Positions 45,742 through 54,479 of a stretch of DNA of 64,000 nt are shown here, piece by piece. Position numbers and translations under genes: made by a program. Each line of letters begins with the position of its first letter. Position 1 is the first letter of the stretch. The DNA comes from Inquilinus ginsengisoli_B (GTDB lineage: Bacteria; Pseudomonadota; Alphaproteobacteria; DSM-16000; Inquilinaceae), in NCBI RefSeq assembly GCF_050434925.1, contig NZ_JBNDJK010000001.1, positions 6,262,001-6,326,000 of the forward strand. Reading direction: 5' to 3'. A model generated the notes under the pieces. That model worked only from the letters and a program-made list of their open reading frames with translations, was not told the DNA's origin and did no database searches.

Positions 45742-46251
45742 GACTTACCTCCTAAGACCTGAGTAATCGCCAACAGGTTCCCGATTGCATCGAGGCGCAT
45801 CCAGTTTCCAAGAGCAGCAGATAGGCATCAAGAACGATACAGGAATCGGGAAATTTTAGATTAAAAAGGACCTGTTTGAGAAGAAGCAATTTGGATGCCC
45901 AGCCCGCAACGCCTCCATCTTCGGCCGCAGTCAAAACGATCTGTCCGGTCAGCGAGCAAAGCGGCGGCAGAGCCCCGGATTCGAGAGCCCTGAACCGCCG
46001 CATAACTAAATATGCGGCGGTCTATTGATTTGCCACCGGTGAACGATTTCGAGCTCGCGCAGACCTCCGAATTGATAATGCGTCACTTGAGTAGCTGCGT
46101 ATCTCTTTTGGAGCAATTGAAGTCACACCGAGATCAGGAAACCATTATCTCCGGGAGGCGCGTGTCTGTGGCATGCCGAAACCTCCTTCAATCCGGACGG
46201 CATCGACGCTTCGGCTGCCGATGTCGACCCAAGGATGCGGCAGCGTTGTCC
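45742..46251. other. Divergent region between EAL operon and tolC-like gene
   Basis: About 510 bases. A minus-strand 83-codon frame (45752-46003) ends exactly within the EAL ribosome-binding site and might be a small upstream gene, but it has no domain. A perfect inverted repeat lies at 45995-46020. An upstream in-frame extension of the tolC-like gene (from 46012) lacks a signal peptide at its N-terminus and is not favoured. Confidence 0.4.
45995..46020. promoter_or_regulatory. Perfect inverted repeat at a divergent junction
   Basis: CCGCCGCATA (45995-46004) and TATGCGGCGG (46011-46020) around an ACTAAA loop. Each strand therefore carries an ATGCGGCGG. Candidate operator shared by the EAL operon and the tolC-like gene. 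Confidence 0.4.
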
Positions 46252-47676
46252 ATGACACACGGATTGTTCGGGTTTTCCACCTCGGTGTTGTCCGCCATGC
46301 TGATGCTGGGAGCCCTCCCGGCCTCGGCCCAGTCGATGACCGAGGCGCTGGCCTCGGCCTACGCCACCAACCCGGATCTGGCCGCCGATATCGCCAATCT
46401 GAAGGCGGTCAATGAAGGCATCGCCCAGGCCCTGTCCGGCTACCGGCCGCAGATCACCGCCAGCGCCAGCATCCAAAGCCAGTTCACCAACTCGCAGACT
46501 GACGGGCAGGCAGGCGGCAGCCCCATCACCAGCGGGGGCAGGGACAGCGAGTGGCACGAGGTCAACCCGGCCACGCTCGGCATCACTGTCACGCAGAACA
46601 TCTACAATGGCGGCCAGACCCAGGCGTCAGTGAACCAGGCCGAGAACACGATCATGGCCACCCGCGCGGTCGTCCAGACCACCGAGCAGACGGTGCTGCT
46701 GGACGCGGCGACGGCCTATGCCGACGTGGTCCAGGCCCAGGCGGCGCTCGATGTGCAGCGCAACAACGAGGCGGTACTGCGCCGGCAGCTGCAGGCGACC
46801 CGGGACCGGTTCAATGTCGGCGAGGTGACCCGCACCGACGTCAGCCAAGCCGAGGCCAGCTTGGCCAGCGCCACCGCCGGCCGGATCGAGGCCGAGGGCA
46901 CGCTGCGCGCCAGCCGTGCCACCTTCGAGCGCATCATCGGCCAGCCGCCGGGGACGCTGGAGACGCCAGCGGTGCCAGCCGGGCTGCCGGCGTCGATGCA
47001 GGACGCGATCCAGAAGGCCCAGGCGAACTATCCGGGCATTGTCGCAGCGGTGTTCACCGAGCGCGCCGCGGCCGACAACATCGACCTGCAGTTCGGCGCG
47101 TTGCTGCCGTCGATCGACGTGCAGGCGCGGATCCAGCGGCAGTATTCGACGGTCTCCCACCCGTCATCGAGCGGTGGGGCGCAGTCGCGTGTCGATTCGG
47201 CCGCGATCGTGGCCCAGCTGACCATCCCGCTGTATTCCCAGGGCAACCAGGAATCTCTGGTGCGCCAAGCCCGCTACACCCATGGCCAGCGGCGGATCCA
47301 GATCGAATCACAGCGCCGCACGGCGATCCAGAGTGCGGTCCAGTCCTGGCAAGCGCTGGTGACGGCGCGGGCGGCGATCAAGTCGTTCCAGGCCGCGGTC
47401 CGGGCCGAGGAGTTGGCAGTGGAAGGCCTTCAGCAGGAAGCACAGGTCGGGTCGCGCACCGTGCTCGACGTGCTTACCGAGCAGCAGAACCTGCTCGACG
47501 CCCAGCTCAGCCTGGTCCAGGCGCGGCGCAACGAGGTGGTCGCCGGCTATCAGCTGCGCAACGCGGTCGGCACCCTGACAGCGCAGGATATGGGTCTGCC
47601 GGTCAGAGTCTACGACCCCGAACCGGACTACCAGAATACCCGCGCCCGCTGGTGGGGGACGTCGATCGACGAGTAG
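46252..47676 (+). CDS. TolC-family outer-membrane channel protein
   Basis: 474 residues. The signal peptide is MTHGLFGFSTSVLSAMLMLG with cleavage after ASA. Two OEP repeats of coiled-coil/beta structure follow, with typical segments GYRPQITASASIQSQF, VTQNIYNGGQTQASVNQAEN, ATAYADVVQAQAALDVQRNN, RFNVGEVTRTDVSQAEASLA and VGSRTVLDVLTEQQNLLDAQ. It is the outer-membrane exit duct of type I secretion or efflux systems. No ABC transporter or membrane-fusion gene is adjacent; it may serve the two RTX proteins in this window. ATG 46252 is chosen for the signal peptide. Confidence 0.92.
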   Translation: MTHGLFGFSTSVLSAMLMLGALPASAQSMTEALASAYATNPDLAADIANLKAVNEGIAQALSGYRPQITASASIQSQFTNSQTDGQAGGSPITSGGRDSEWHEVNPATLGITVTQNIYNGGQTQASVNQAENTIMATRAVVQTTEQTVLLDAATAYADVVQAQAALDVQRNNEAVLRRQLQATRDRFNVGEVTRTDVSQAEASLASATAGRIEAEGTLRASRATFERIIGQPPGTLETPAVPAGLPASMQDAIQKAQANYPGIVAAVFTERAAADNIDLQFGALLPSIDVQARIQRQYSTVSHPSSSGGAQSRVDSAAIVAQLTIPLYSQGNQESLVRQARYTHGQRRIQIESQRRTAIQSAVQSWQALVTARAAIKSFQAAVRAEELAVEGLQQEAQVGSRTVLDVLTEQQNLLDAQLSLVQARRNEVVAGYQLRNAVGTLTAQDMGLPVRVYDPEPDYQNTRARWWGTSIDE

Positions 47677-48895
47677 CGCCCTTGCCGGCACGGGGTCACC
47701 GGCACCGGTTCTCGGCACACCCGCTCGCCTTCGGTCAGTCCCTGCTGGCCAGCGCCGTGGCCATGCGAAGGGCACTCAGCAATGCCGCCGAAGGCCGCCG
47801 CGTCACCGCCAGATCCTGGCTCCGCTGGAAGGCCGCGATGGTAGCCCGCGGGCTGTGCTGCCGACGCGGATGCCATGGCCACCTTGCCTGGACCAGGTGG
47901 CCGCAAGCCCACCATTTGTGCTGCTAGACTGTCGAGGATCGGGCCGGGGCGAGCGGCGGGCACGCTGGTCCGGTCAAGAACGAGAAGGCCGGCTTCGGTC
48001 GCCAGGCTGACAAATCCAATGCGAGGCGCACCGTCACCGGAGGCTAAGACCTGAAGTTTCGCCAACGCCGTCCTGGCCGGCTCGCTTCCAGCATCGGCCG
48101 CGACCCGATACCAGCCCGCGGCGGTCTGCGGATCCGGTGTCCCAAGCTCACCGCTCTCATAGAGTCTGGCCACGTTATAGGCGCCGCGTGGATTGCCGCC
48201 GATGCTGGCCCGCCGGAACCAAGTCAACGCTTCCGCCGGATCGCGCCACGCCCGAGCCGCTGAGAAAGGCGATCCCAAGAGCATTCAGCGCGCCGGCGTG
48301 TCCAGCCTCCGCTGCCTGGCGGAAGCGTGCCACCGCCGCTTCCGGATCGCGCGGCACGCCGAGGCCTCGTTCAAACAGCACGCCGAGATTGTAGGCGGCG
48401 CTGGCTACGCCTTGATCGGCGGCGCGACGATACCAATAGGCGGCACGCTCGAAATTCTGGGAGACTTCGATGCCGAGCGCAAAAAAAAGTGCCGAGATCA
48501 TGCTCGGCGTTCGCCTGGCCAGCGATGGCTCCGCGCGCCAAGCCGCGAAGCTCGGCAGAGGCGTTGTTCGGCAGCGGCAACTGCACTGTCCAATCACCGG
48601 CGGGAGTGGAGAAAGCGCCGGGCTCCAGCGAAGACGCCGCAGCGGCCATCGGATGGGGCGCCAAAGCCGCCGGCGCGGCCCGCGGCCCCGCGGCTGCGGA
48701 GGCGGGCACTTGCGGAACCTCGACAATCGCTGTCAGAGGAGTAGCTTCGGCCCGGCGGGCTCCCAGCACCTCCACAACGAAGCCACCGCCGACTGTAAAG
48801 ATGAGCAGCACTGTGACCGCATGCCGGGACGCAGTGCTGCGAGCATTGTTCAGCTCGCAGTCGAGCCGCGTCTCAATGTTGGCCTGAGATTTCAC
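47628..48895 (-). pseudogene. Sel1-repeat protein broken by two frameshifts
   Basis: Reads as one membrane-anchored Sel1 (TPR-like) protein in three frames. Segment 1 starts at GTG 48895 with AGGAG upstream, has a TM (AVTVLLIFTVGGGFVVEVL) and ends near 48488. Segment 2 (~48480-48245) holds Sel1 repeats (AAYWYRRAADQGVASAAYNL; AVARFRQAAEAGHAGALNAL). Segment 3 (~48245-47940) holds more (ALTWFRRASIGGNPRGAYNV; TAAGWYRVAADAGSEPARTA). Shifts lie at an A8 run (48481-48488) and at a GCGCG stretch (~48241-48249). A third shift near 47840 would end the gene at 47735 instead of overlapping tolC. SEL1-like proteins often act in exopolysaccharide regulation. Confidence 0.75.
48481..48488. repeat. A8 homopolymer at a frameshift point
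   Basis: Eight A (T8 on the coding strand). With seven the reading would be GTFFALGIE, in register with the following Sel1 repeats. Confidence 0.7.
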
Positions 48896-49485
48896 CTAAT
48901 CTCCTCGCCTGCTTCGAGTCTTACCACTTCGTCGCCGGATTGGGCACAGGACCAGACAGATCGCCTCCTATTGCTCGCGATGGCGCCTGTCCGGTCCCAT
49001 GTGAGGGAGTAGAAAGGCTGATCAGCGGGGACGCCTCAGCCCCATCATTTCCCAAATGAGATCCTAGGTGTCCGGCCGGTCTCGACCTAGATGCACTTTC
49101 GGCGAGCGCCTTTACTCCGAATCGATCCCAGAGGAGGCCGACATATCCGCAGGTGGAGGCACTACTCCTTTCTCCCGCTACGCCCCGGCTCTCGCGCTCT
49201 CCGGCTGATTGACCATCACCGGCTCTGATCGCCTGATTGATCATTGATCGCAAGACCATCGCCATTTGATCACTGCGTTAAAGGCCAGGCCGCGCGGCGG
49301 GTTGGCGGTGTCCGTGCCTGACGATCTTACCGCCTCAGTTTCACATGCCCGTGCCTTGAGTCGGATTGCTACGGAAGGGGTAGCTGCCTAAACAAAATCG
49401 ATATGCAGTAGACCTAATTTCGATGTTCTTTTATTTACGAAATTGCGAAAAATACTATGGCTCACTCTTTCAAGCAGCGACGATA
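48896..49485. other. Intergenic region
   Basis: 590 bases between the Sel1 pseudogene and the ribbon-helix-helix gene, which diverge. No supported gene or repeat. AT-rich just upstream of 49486. Confidence 0.4.
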
Positions 49486-49812
49486 ATGGACCAGTCCGGA
49501 AGTCTTCAGTTGGCGAATCCTCTTGAGCCTCGCACCCGGAACGTCACGGTTGGCGGAAACCGCACCAGCATTCGGCTGGAGCAGCAATTCTGGAGCGGAC
49601 TGGAAGAAATCGTGACGCGGGAGGGTATTTCCGTGAACGACCTCGTGTCTCGAATACGTGGTTCGCAGCGCCGTGATGGCAGCCTGTCCAGCGCGGTTCG
49701 CGTGTTCATCCAGGCCTACTTCTTCGCGCTGGCCCACGACCGGCGTCCGGTGGTCCCGAAGGGCTACGCCAGCGGAACCCCGACTAGGGACACTGATGAC
49801 ACCGCAGTCTGA
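49486..49812 (+). CDS. Ribbon-helix-helix domain protein
   Basis: 108 residues with an RHH_4-type domain: TRNVTVGGNRTSIRLEQQFW then GLEEIVTREGISVNDLVSRI and SLSSAVRVFIQAYFFAL. Such small alphaproteobacterial proteins are predicted DNA-binding regulators. ATG 49486 (MDQSG) is preferred over a longer AT-rich extension from 49423. No toxin-like partner adjacent. The last 25 residues are polar and probably disordered. Confidence 0.72.
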   Translation: MDQSGSLQLANPLEPRTRNVTVGGNRTSIRLEQQFWSGLEEIVTREGISVNDLVSRIRGSQRRDGSLSSAVRVFIQAYFFALAHDRRPVVPKGYASGTPTRDTDDTAV

Positions 49813-50025
49813 CGCACAACCGGTCGGCGCTGATCGGTGCCGGTGCTTCCCGAGCGGTACTCTGGCGGCACAGCCTCGCGCCACCTTCCCCGCGCCCCGT
49901 GTCCCGGCCGAAAAGCGGCGGTCGACGGCATTGACGAGAGACGGCATCCCCCGCCCGAATGATGGCTGGACTCTCCCAATCGCCGAATTGCGCAACCGAG
50001 GGGCAGCGGCGAAAGTTTGAGCATC

Positions 50026-50697
50026 ATGGCCGAGCCCGTCTGCCTGAGCCGATTGCGCTGGATCGCCGAGACGCCGATACGCACCGCAGTTCGTTGCGTT
50101 CAAACAGCCGCAATCATGGTGATCGTTGCCAGTCCGGTCGATGCGGGATACGCCCAGATGCTGCCCGAGCTGACGCTTCCGCCGCAGCGGTTGGTCCGCC
50201 CGCCGGGTATGCCGACGCCCACTTATCCACTGGTCAAGCCAGGACTGCCGCTGCCGGGGCCCGACAGCGGTCAGCCGCCACTGCCCCCACCTGTCGAGCA
50301 CCTCGCCCCGGTCATCGTCCGCGTGCAGCAAAGCAAGACGCATCCGAACGGCATGACCATCTTGGTCGATAGCGTGAACTTCCTGCCCTCCAGCATCGTC
50401 ATCGCCGTCGAGATCTTCAACCCGGGAATCGACCGACGGCGGCTCAATCCGCTCGGCAGCCTGGTGCTCACCGATGATCGCGGCCGGAGCTATCCCTTCC
50501 TGCCGCCGCCCGACAATCCGGATATGCAGATCCCGCCGCGGTCACGCGTCATTGGCCAACTGGTGTTTCTCGGCGGAGTCGATTGGCAGGCACGGGCACT
50601 GCGCCTGTCGATCAACCATCCGCTCGGAAGCTCGTCGGACCGTATGACCGCCACGCCCCTATTCCAGTTCAGGCTGCCGGCGGAGCCGCGGACCTAA
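50026..50697 (+). CDS. Hypothetical secreted Pro-rich protein
   Basis: 223 residues. The N-terminal hydrophobic segment (VQTAAIMVIVASPVDAGYA) looks like a signal peptide after a longish polar start. A proline-rich stretch (LPPQRLVRPPGMPTPTYPL) follows, then a beta-rich domain (VNFLPSSIVIAVEIFNPGI; LGSLVLTDDRGRSYPFLPPP) resembling extracytoplasmic Ig-like hypothetical domains. ATG 50026 is used rather than TTG 50017. Function unknown. It sits immediately before an IS630 remnant but looks intact. Confidence 0.6.
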   Translation: MAEPVCLSRLRWIAETPIRTAVRCVQTAAIMVIVASPVDAGYAQMLPELTLPPQRLVRPPGMPTPTYPLVKPGLPLPGPDSGQPPLPPPVEHLAPVIVRVQQSKTHPNGMTILVDSVNFLPSSIVIAVEIFNPGIDRRRLNPLGSLVLTDDRGRSYPFLPPPDNPDMQIPPRSRVIGQLVFLGGVDWQARALRLSINHPLGSSSDRMTATPLFQFRLPAEPRT

Positions 50698-50737
50698 TGG
50701 ATTGACCGGAACGGAAGAGTCCGGCTGAGGATTCCTA

Positions 50738-51256
50738 TGGGGCGCAGTGCCGATGAAACCGGGGCGCGCCGGGACCATGACCCACGACTATATCCGTCAC
50801 GGCACGACGACGCTGTTCGCCGCCCTCAACGGGCTCGACGGAACCGTGATCGGCCGCAACATGCAGCGCCATCGGCATCAGGAGTTCATCCGCTTCCTCA
50901 ACGTCGTCGAGGCGGCGGTGCCGGCCGGCAAGATCGTCCACGCCATCATGGACAACTATGCCGCCCACAAGCACCCCAAGGTGCGGCAATGGCTCGAACG
51001 CCATCCGCGCTGGGTCTTCCACTTCACTCCGACCTCGGCATCCTGGCTCAACGCGGTCGAAGGCTTCTTCGCCAAGCTTGCCAAGAGGCGTCTGAAGCGC
51101 GGCGTGTTCCGATCTCTCGTCGATCTCCAGGCCGCCATCAACCGCTTCGTCGCCGAGCACAACCAGGCGCCGAAACCCTTCCTCTGGCGCGCCGATCCGG
51201 ACACCATCATCGCCGCCAGAAACCGTGGGTTCCAAACGTTGGAGTCAATCCACTAG
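50738..51256 (+). pseudogene. IS630-family transposase, 3' remnant
   Basis: About 170 residues of the C-terminal DDE domain: PMKPGRAGTMTHDYIRHGTT, TLFAALNGLDG, HAIMDNYAAHKHPKVRQWL (second catalytic Asp) and FHFTPTSASWLNAVEGFFAK (Glu). The N-terminal helix-turn-helix half and the first catalytic Asp are absent. Coding begins abruptly ~40 bases after the preceding gene, so the element is truncated and cannot be autonomous. Terminal repeats were not identified. Confidence 0.85.
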
Positions 51257-51688
51257 CCAGTGAACTGACTTCGACACACGTAGGACAGGCGGAATCGGCC
51301 CGGAGGCCTCCGAGCTGCTCGGAGACTAAAGCCGTCGCCCATCGGTGTCAGCCTGCCACTTGGCTCGCTGGCTCGATTGCATAGATCCTGGTCGGACACC
51401 TCATGAGCACAGCCGCGTCGATACGCTCGATCCTGCGCCGTCGCCCCAGGCCGTGGCTCCGCCCGACTCAGCCACGTCGCGACCGCTCCCGCCCTCCGGC
51501 TGACGGGCGCCACCGCGGTCCCACCCCCCGGCCCTGTCTCCTGCGTCAGGCCCGCTTCGAACTCTGAACAAAAGCGGCCGTCACGTCGGCGCCCCAATAC
51601 CGGGATTTGCCGGATTGAGCGCACCGACCCTTTCCAGCCGGCCTGGCTCGACCGGATGTTAAACGATGTTCGGCATTGTCTGGCTCCA
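51257..51688. other. Intergenic region between IS630 remnant and methyltransferase
   Basis: 432 bases with no supported gene; a 161-codon minus-strand frame has no recognisable domain. Might contain the lost right end of the IS630 element. Confidence 0.35.
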
Positions 51689-52933
51689 TTACACCGTGAG
51701 CAACCGACCCAACAGATCCGGCCTCCGCAGATCCGCATTCCGCGGTGGCAACCTGCCCGAGACTACGGTCAGTTCCACGTCGAGATCGAGCTCATTGAGC
51801 ACCTCCTGAATCTCTGTTTCGTATTCGGGGTTCATCACCAAGACTCGATCAGGCGGATGCTCCTGCAGCACCGCAGGCGGCACAATCGGATGCCCGGTGC
51901 CCGCGATGAAGGTTCCCGCCTTGAGGGGGTTGATGTCGATCACTCGCTCGATGGCCCTCTCGCCAGATCTGTCCAGGACGTTCAAGAATGTGATACTTTT
52001 GGCGCCGGCGCCCCATAGTGCCAGGCGCTCCCCATTCCATCGGGCACGGTCCAACCAGTCCTGCCAGTCTACGAGAGCCTTCCCGAACCGCTCGGCGAAG
52101 CCGGCAAAGCTGCGGGTGTTCGGCGATCGTGGAGATTGATCATCCGTGCCAGAGGGGGCGAATGTCGCCTCCGCCGCGAGAAATTGACGCCCGAACCCGA
52201 CATTGATTGGACCAGGAGTGAGGCCCGCTAGCCGTAACGCGTGTGCCAGCGAAGATGACGTGAAGTATGAGGGATGTTCGTAAAGGGGATCCCAGATCCC
52301 GAACTCGTCGAGCATGTAGGTGCCGTTCGGCACCTCGATAAACACCACCCGAGCGGGATGCGAAGTATAGGCTTCACATATCGACCGAAGCAGATCAACT
52401 GGGCGCGGCAGATGCTCCAGCACATAACGGGAGCAGACGATGTCGGCGCGCGGCACCAGAGACGGTGTGAAGATGTCACCGATGATGGTGATCGCCGCCT
52501 CGCCGCCAGTGTGCTCGTGCGTCGGGCGGCCGGGATCGAACCCGATTCCCTTGCGCAATCCCCGCTCGCACAGCATCTGTAGGAATTCGCCGCGGCCACA
52601 TCCGATCTCAACGGCGGTGCCCCCAGCCAACCCGTAGGTCGACACGAGGCGACTGATGACGTCCTCCGAATATCGGCGGTAGTGCGGCGAACCCATAAGC
52701 GAGTTTTCATAGTTCTCATCGTACACGACCAGCGCGGCGTTGAACGCCGCATTGAAGACGTGTCCGCAATAGCGGCATCCGACGAGCCTGATATCGTCCC
52801 GGGCGACCGCTCGAGCCTCCTCGCTACTGCGTAGAAGCTGAGGACCAACAACAGGGACGCTGGCAAGCTCGACCAATTTGGTCAGGTCCGATGATCCGCA
52901 TACGATGCACAGCACGTTCGCGATGCCCGGCAT
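51689..52933 (-). CDS. Orphan SAM-dependent methyltransferase, paralogue of 30458-31636
   Basis: 414 residues with the same three-part design. Zinc site CIVCG...CRYCG; Rossmann VEIGCGRGEFLQMLCERGL with DPLYEHPSYFTSSSLAHAL; C-terminal domain LALWGAGAKSITFLNVLD, VIDINPLKAGTFIAGTGHPI and VLVMNPEYETEIQEVL. Probably a sugar-nucleotide methyltransferase transplanted from or into EPS metabolism, now ~15 kb outside the locus. ATG 52933 is preceded by GGAGGG and chosen over a 22-codon extension. No sugar genes adjacent. Confidence 0.82.
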   Translation of the reverse strand: MPGIANVLCIVCGSSDLTKLVELASVPVVGPQLLRSSEEARAVARDDIRLVGCRYCGHVFNAAFNAALVVYDENYENSLMGSPHYRRYSEDVISRLVSTYGLAGGTAVEIGCGRGEFLQMLCERGLRKGIGFDPGRPTHEHTGGEAAITIIGDIFTPSLVPRADIVCSRYVLEHLPRPVDLLRSICEAYTSHPARVVFIEVPNGTYMLDEFGIWDPLYEHPSYFTSSSLAHALRLAGLTPGPINVGFGRQFLAAEATFAPSGTDDQSPRSPNTRSFAGFAERFGKALVDWQDWLDRARWNGERLALWGAGAKSITFLNVLDRSGERAIERVIDINPLKAGTFIAGTGHPIVPPAVLQEHPPDRVLVMNPEYETEIQEVLNELDLDVELTVVSGRLPPRNADLRRPDLLGRLLTV

Positions 52934-53604
52934 TTTCCCTCCGAAGATCAGAAGAAGTCGGAACATCCCTGCGGTCAGCCAAACAACCCAGACAGCCATG
53001 AGTGGCCGGTGTGGCAGAGATGGGAGATTTGAAGCGAATGGCGCAGAAATATCCTGGAATGGATATCATGCACGAAATCAGGATTTCTGATTCATTTGCC
53101 GTCCTCACGATTGCACCGCGAACAGCGACGATTGCCCTGAGGTCGGAAGAGACCGCTAGAGTGCAGGACAGGTGCCCATGCGAACGGGTGTCGCTTCGAT
53201 GCCCTCTGTGCGAAAAGAGATCGAGTCGACCGTCGTCACTGTGTCGAATGTCGCTAGCGTTATCCGGCGGATCGGCGGCCGGAAGAGCCACCCGGAATTT
53301 CACCGGGTCCATGCGAATACCCTTAGACTAGGCATACCCAGCGGTCGCGCAACCACCCAGCAGCTTGCCCAAGCCCATCACTTTGGATGTCAACCTGTCT
53401 GAAAGGGAGTCGCCGCTCGATCAAAAGGGCAATCTTCTGCAACATCTCCGCGTAGATCGGGCGATTTTTTCTGCACCTCGATCAAATCATTCACGAGGGA
53501 ATTTGGGCTGTCAGTTTGACAGCGTCAGCTTCCCACCCTTCTCTGCTAGCCAGCCCAGCCGCCGCGGCAAGGCTCGCTGCTGTGAACATCAGGAGGTGAC
53601 GAAC
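52934..53604. other. Intergenic region
   Basis: 671 bases with only short domain-less frames. Ends with a strong AGGAGGTGA ribosome-binding site (53591-53599) for the small gene at 53605. Confidence 0.4.
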
Positions 53605-53769
53605 ATGACGACACGGATCCATGACGTGATCGCCCTCTTCCCTCTCGACGGCAAAGGAAGCGACATCGAGGTCAGCCCGGAGCAGCAGGCGCTGTACGAT
53701 GCCGAGTTGGCGCAGGCGGCTGCGCTGGACGCTCTGGTGACCAAGAGCAAATGGGCCGCTGCGGCCTGA
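53605..53769 (+). CDS. Small hypothetical protein, interrupted by in-frame TGA
   Basis: 54 residues as encoded (MTTRIHDVIALFPLDGKGSD... ending SKWAAAA), with an excellent AGGAGGTGA site. The same frame continues past the TGA (53767-53769) for 72 more codons of convincing coding sequence to TAG at 53986-53988, so this is probably the first half of a ~126-residue protein. Function unknown. Confidence 0.55.
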   Translation: MTTRIHDVIALFPLDGKGSDIEVSPEQQALYDAELAQAAALDALVTKSKWAAAA

Positions 53770-53988
53770 GAGATCGCCGCCGCCGCTTGCAACCATGACG
53801 ACTTCCCTCTGTTCGGATTCCAGCACAAGGTCTGGCCGGCCGACGAGGAAAGCGACGACTGCGCCAACGCCCGGATCATGTGGCGGCATGAAGGCCGCAT
53901 TTACCGACTGGACCTGAGTTACAACGTCATCACCGGCCACGGATCGGTCGCCCTCGACATCGACCAGGAATTGGTGACGTTCATCTAG
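53770..53988 (+). pseudogene. Second half of the TGA-interrupted small gene
   Basis: In frame with 53605-53769. It reads NHDDFPLFGFQHKVWPADEE, then WRHEGRIYRLDLSYNVITGH and ALDIDQELVTFI. No start codon with a ribosome-binding site in its first part, so it looks like a severed C-terminus. A CGA-to-TGA change would explain it. Confidence 0.5.
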
Positions 53989-53991
53989 GTC

Positions 53992-54321
53992 ATGATGTGC
54001 GGCTGGGATAAGCCCCCTCGCATGGATGGCAGCCGGCCACCCGAGGACATGGCGTCCCCCGACGGCAAGATCTTCGGCAAGGTGACCGGCGGCAGCGAGT
54101 ATGTGCCGGGCTCCTGGGAAGCGGTCCTGATCGACGTGGCCGAGCAGTTGCGCCAGTTGAAGGCCGAACAGCCCCGCCAGTACGGGTCGCAGTCGCTTAG
54201 GCCATGGGGATGGCGATCGGCGAGCATGTGCCCGCAATTGCCCACCTACTACTTTAGGATGGGCTTGGGCTCAAAACCCCTGTCCGAATGGCTTACACCA
54301 CGATCTATTGCTTTTGCATAA
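53992..54321 (+). CDS. Possible small hypothetical protein
   Basis: 109 codons starting three bases after the previous TAG. The first ~65 residues (PDGKIFGKVTGGSEYVPGSW; VLIDVAEQLRQLKAEQPRQY) look coding; the remainder after ~54195 does not. It may be a truncated or frameshifted gene. No ribosome-binding site evident, so coupling with the upstream frame would be required. Confidence 0.3.
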   Translation: MMCGWDKPPRMDGSRPPEDMASPDGKIFGKVTGGSEYVPGSWEAVLIDVAEQLRQLKAEQPRQYGSQSLRPWGWRSASMCPQLPTYYFRMGLGSKPLSEWLTPRSIAFA

Positions 54322-54479
54322 ATTGCCATGCAATAGATGAGATATGCACGGCGAGGTCGGTCCGCATGATTGCGGGGTGATTCGGCTCTGCTAAAATAAA
54401 AAATTGAGCGCAGAAAAACCAGATCTCTAGCCGGGAAGTTGGGGGAAGTACTTCTCAACAGCTAAGAGGGGGTTAAGTA

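Noticed and set aside
46551..47927. 458-codon plus-strand frame overlapping the tolC-like gene
   Set aside because: Alternate frame of TolC, Gly/Pro/Arg-rich, no structure.
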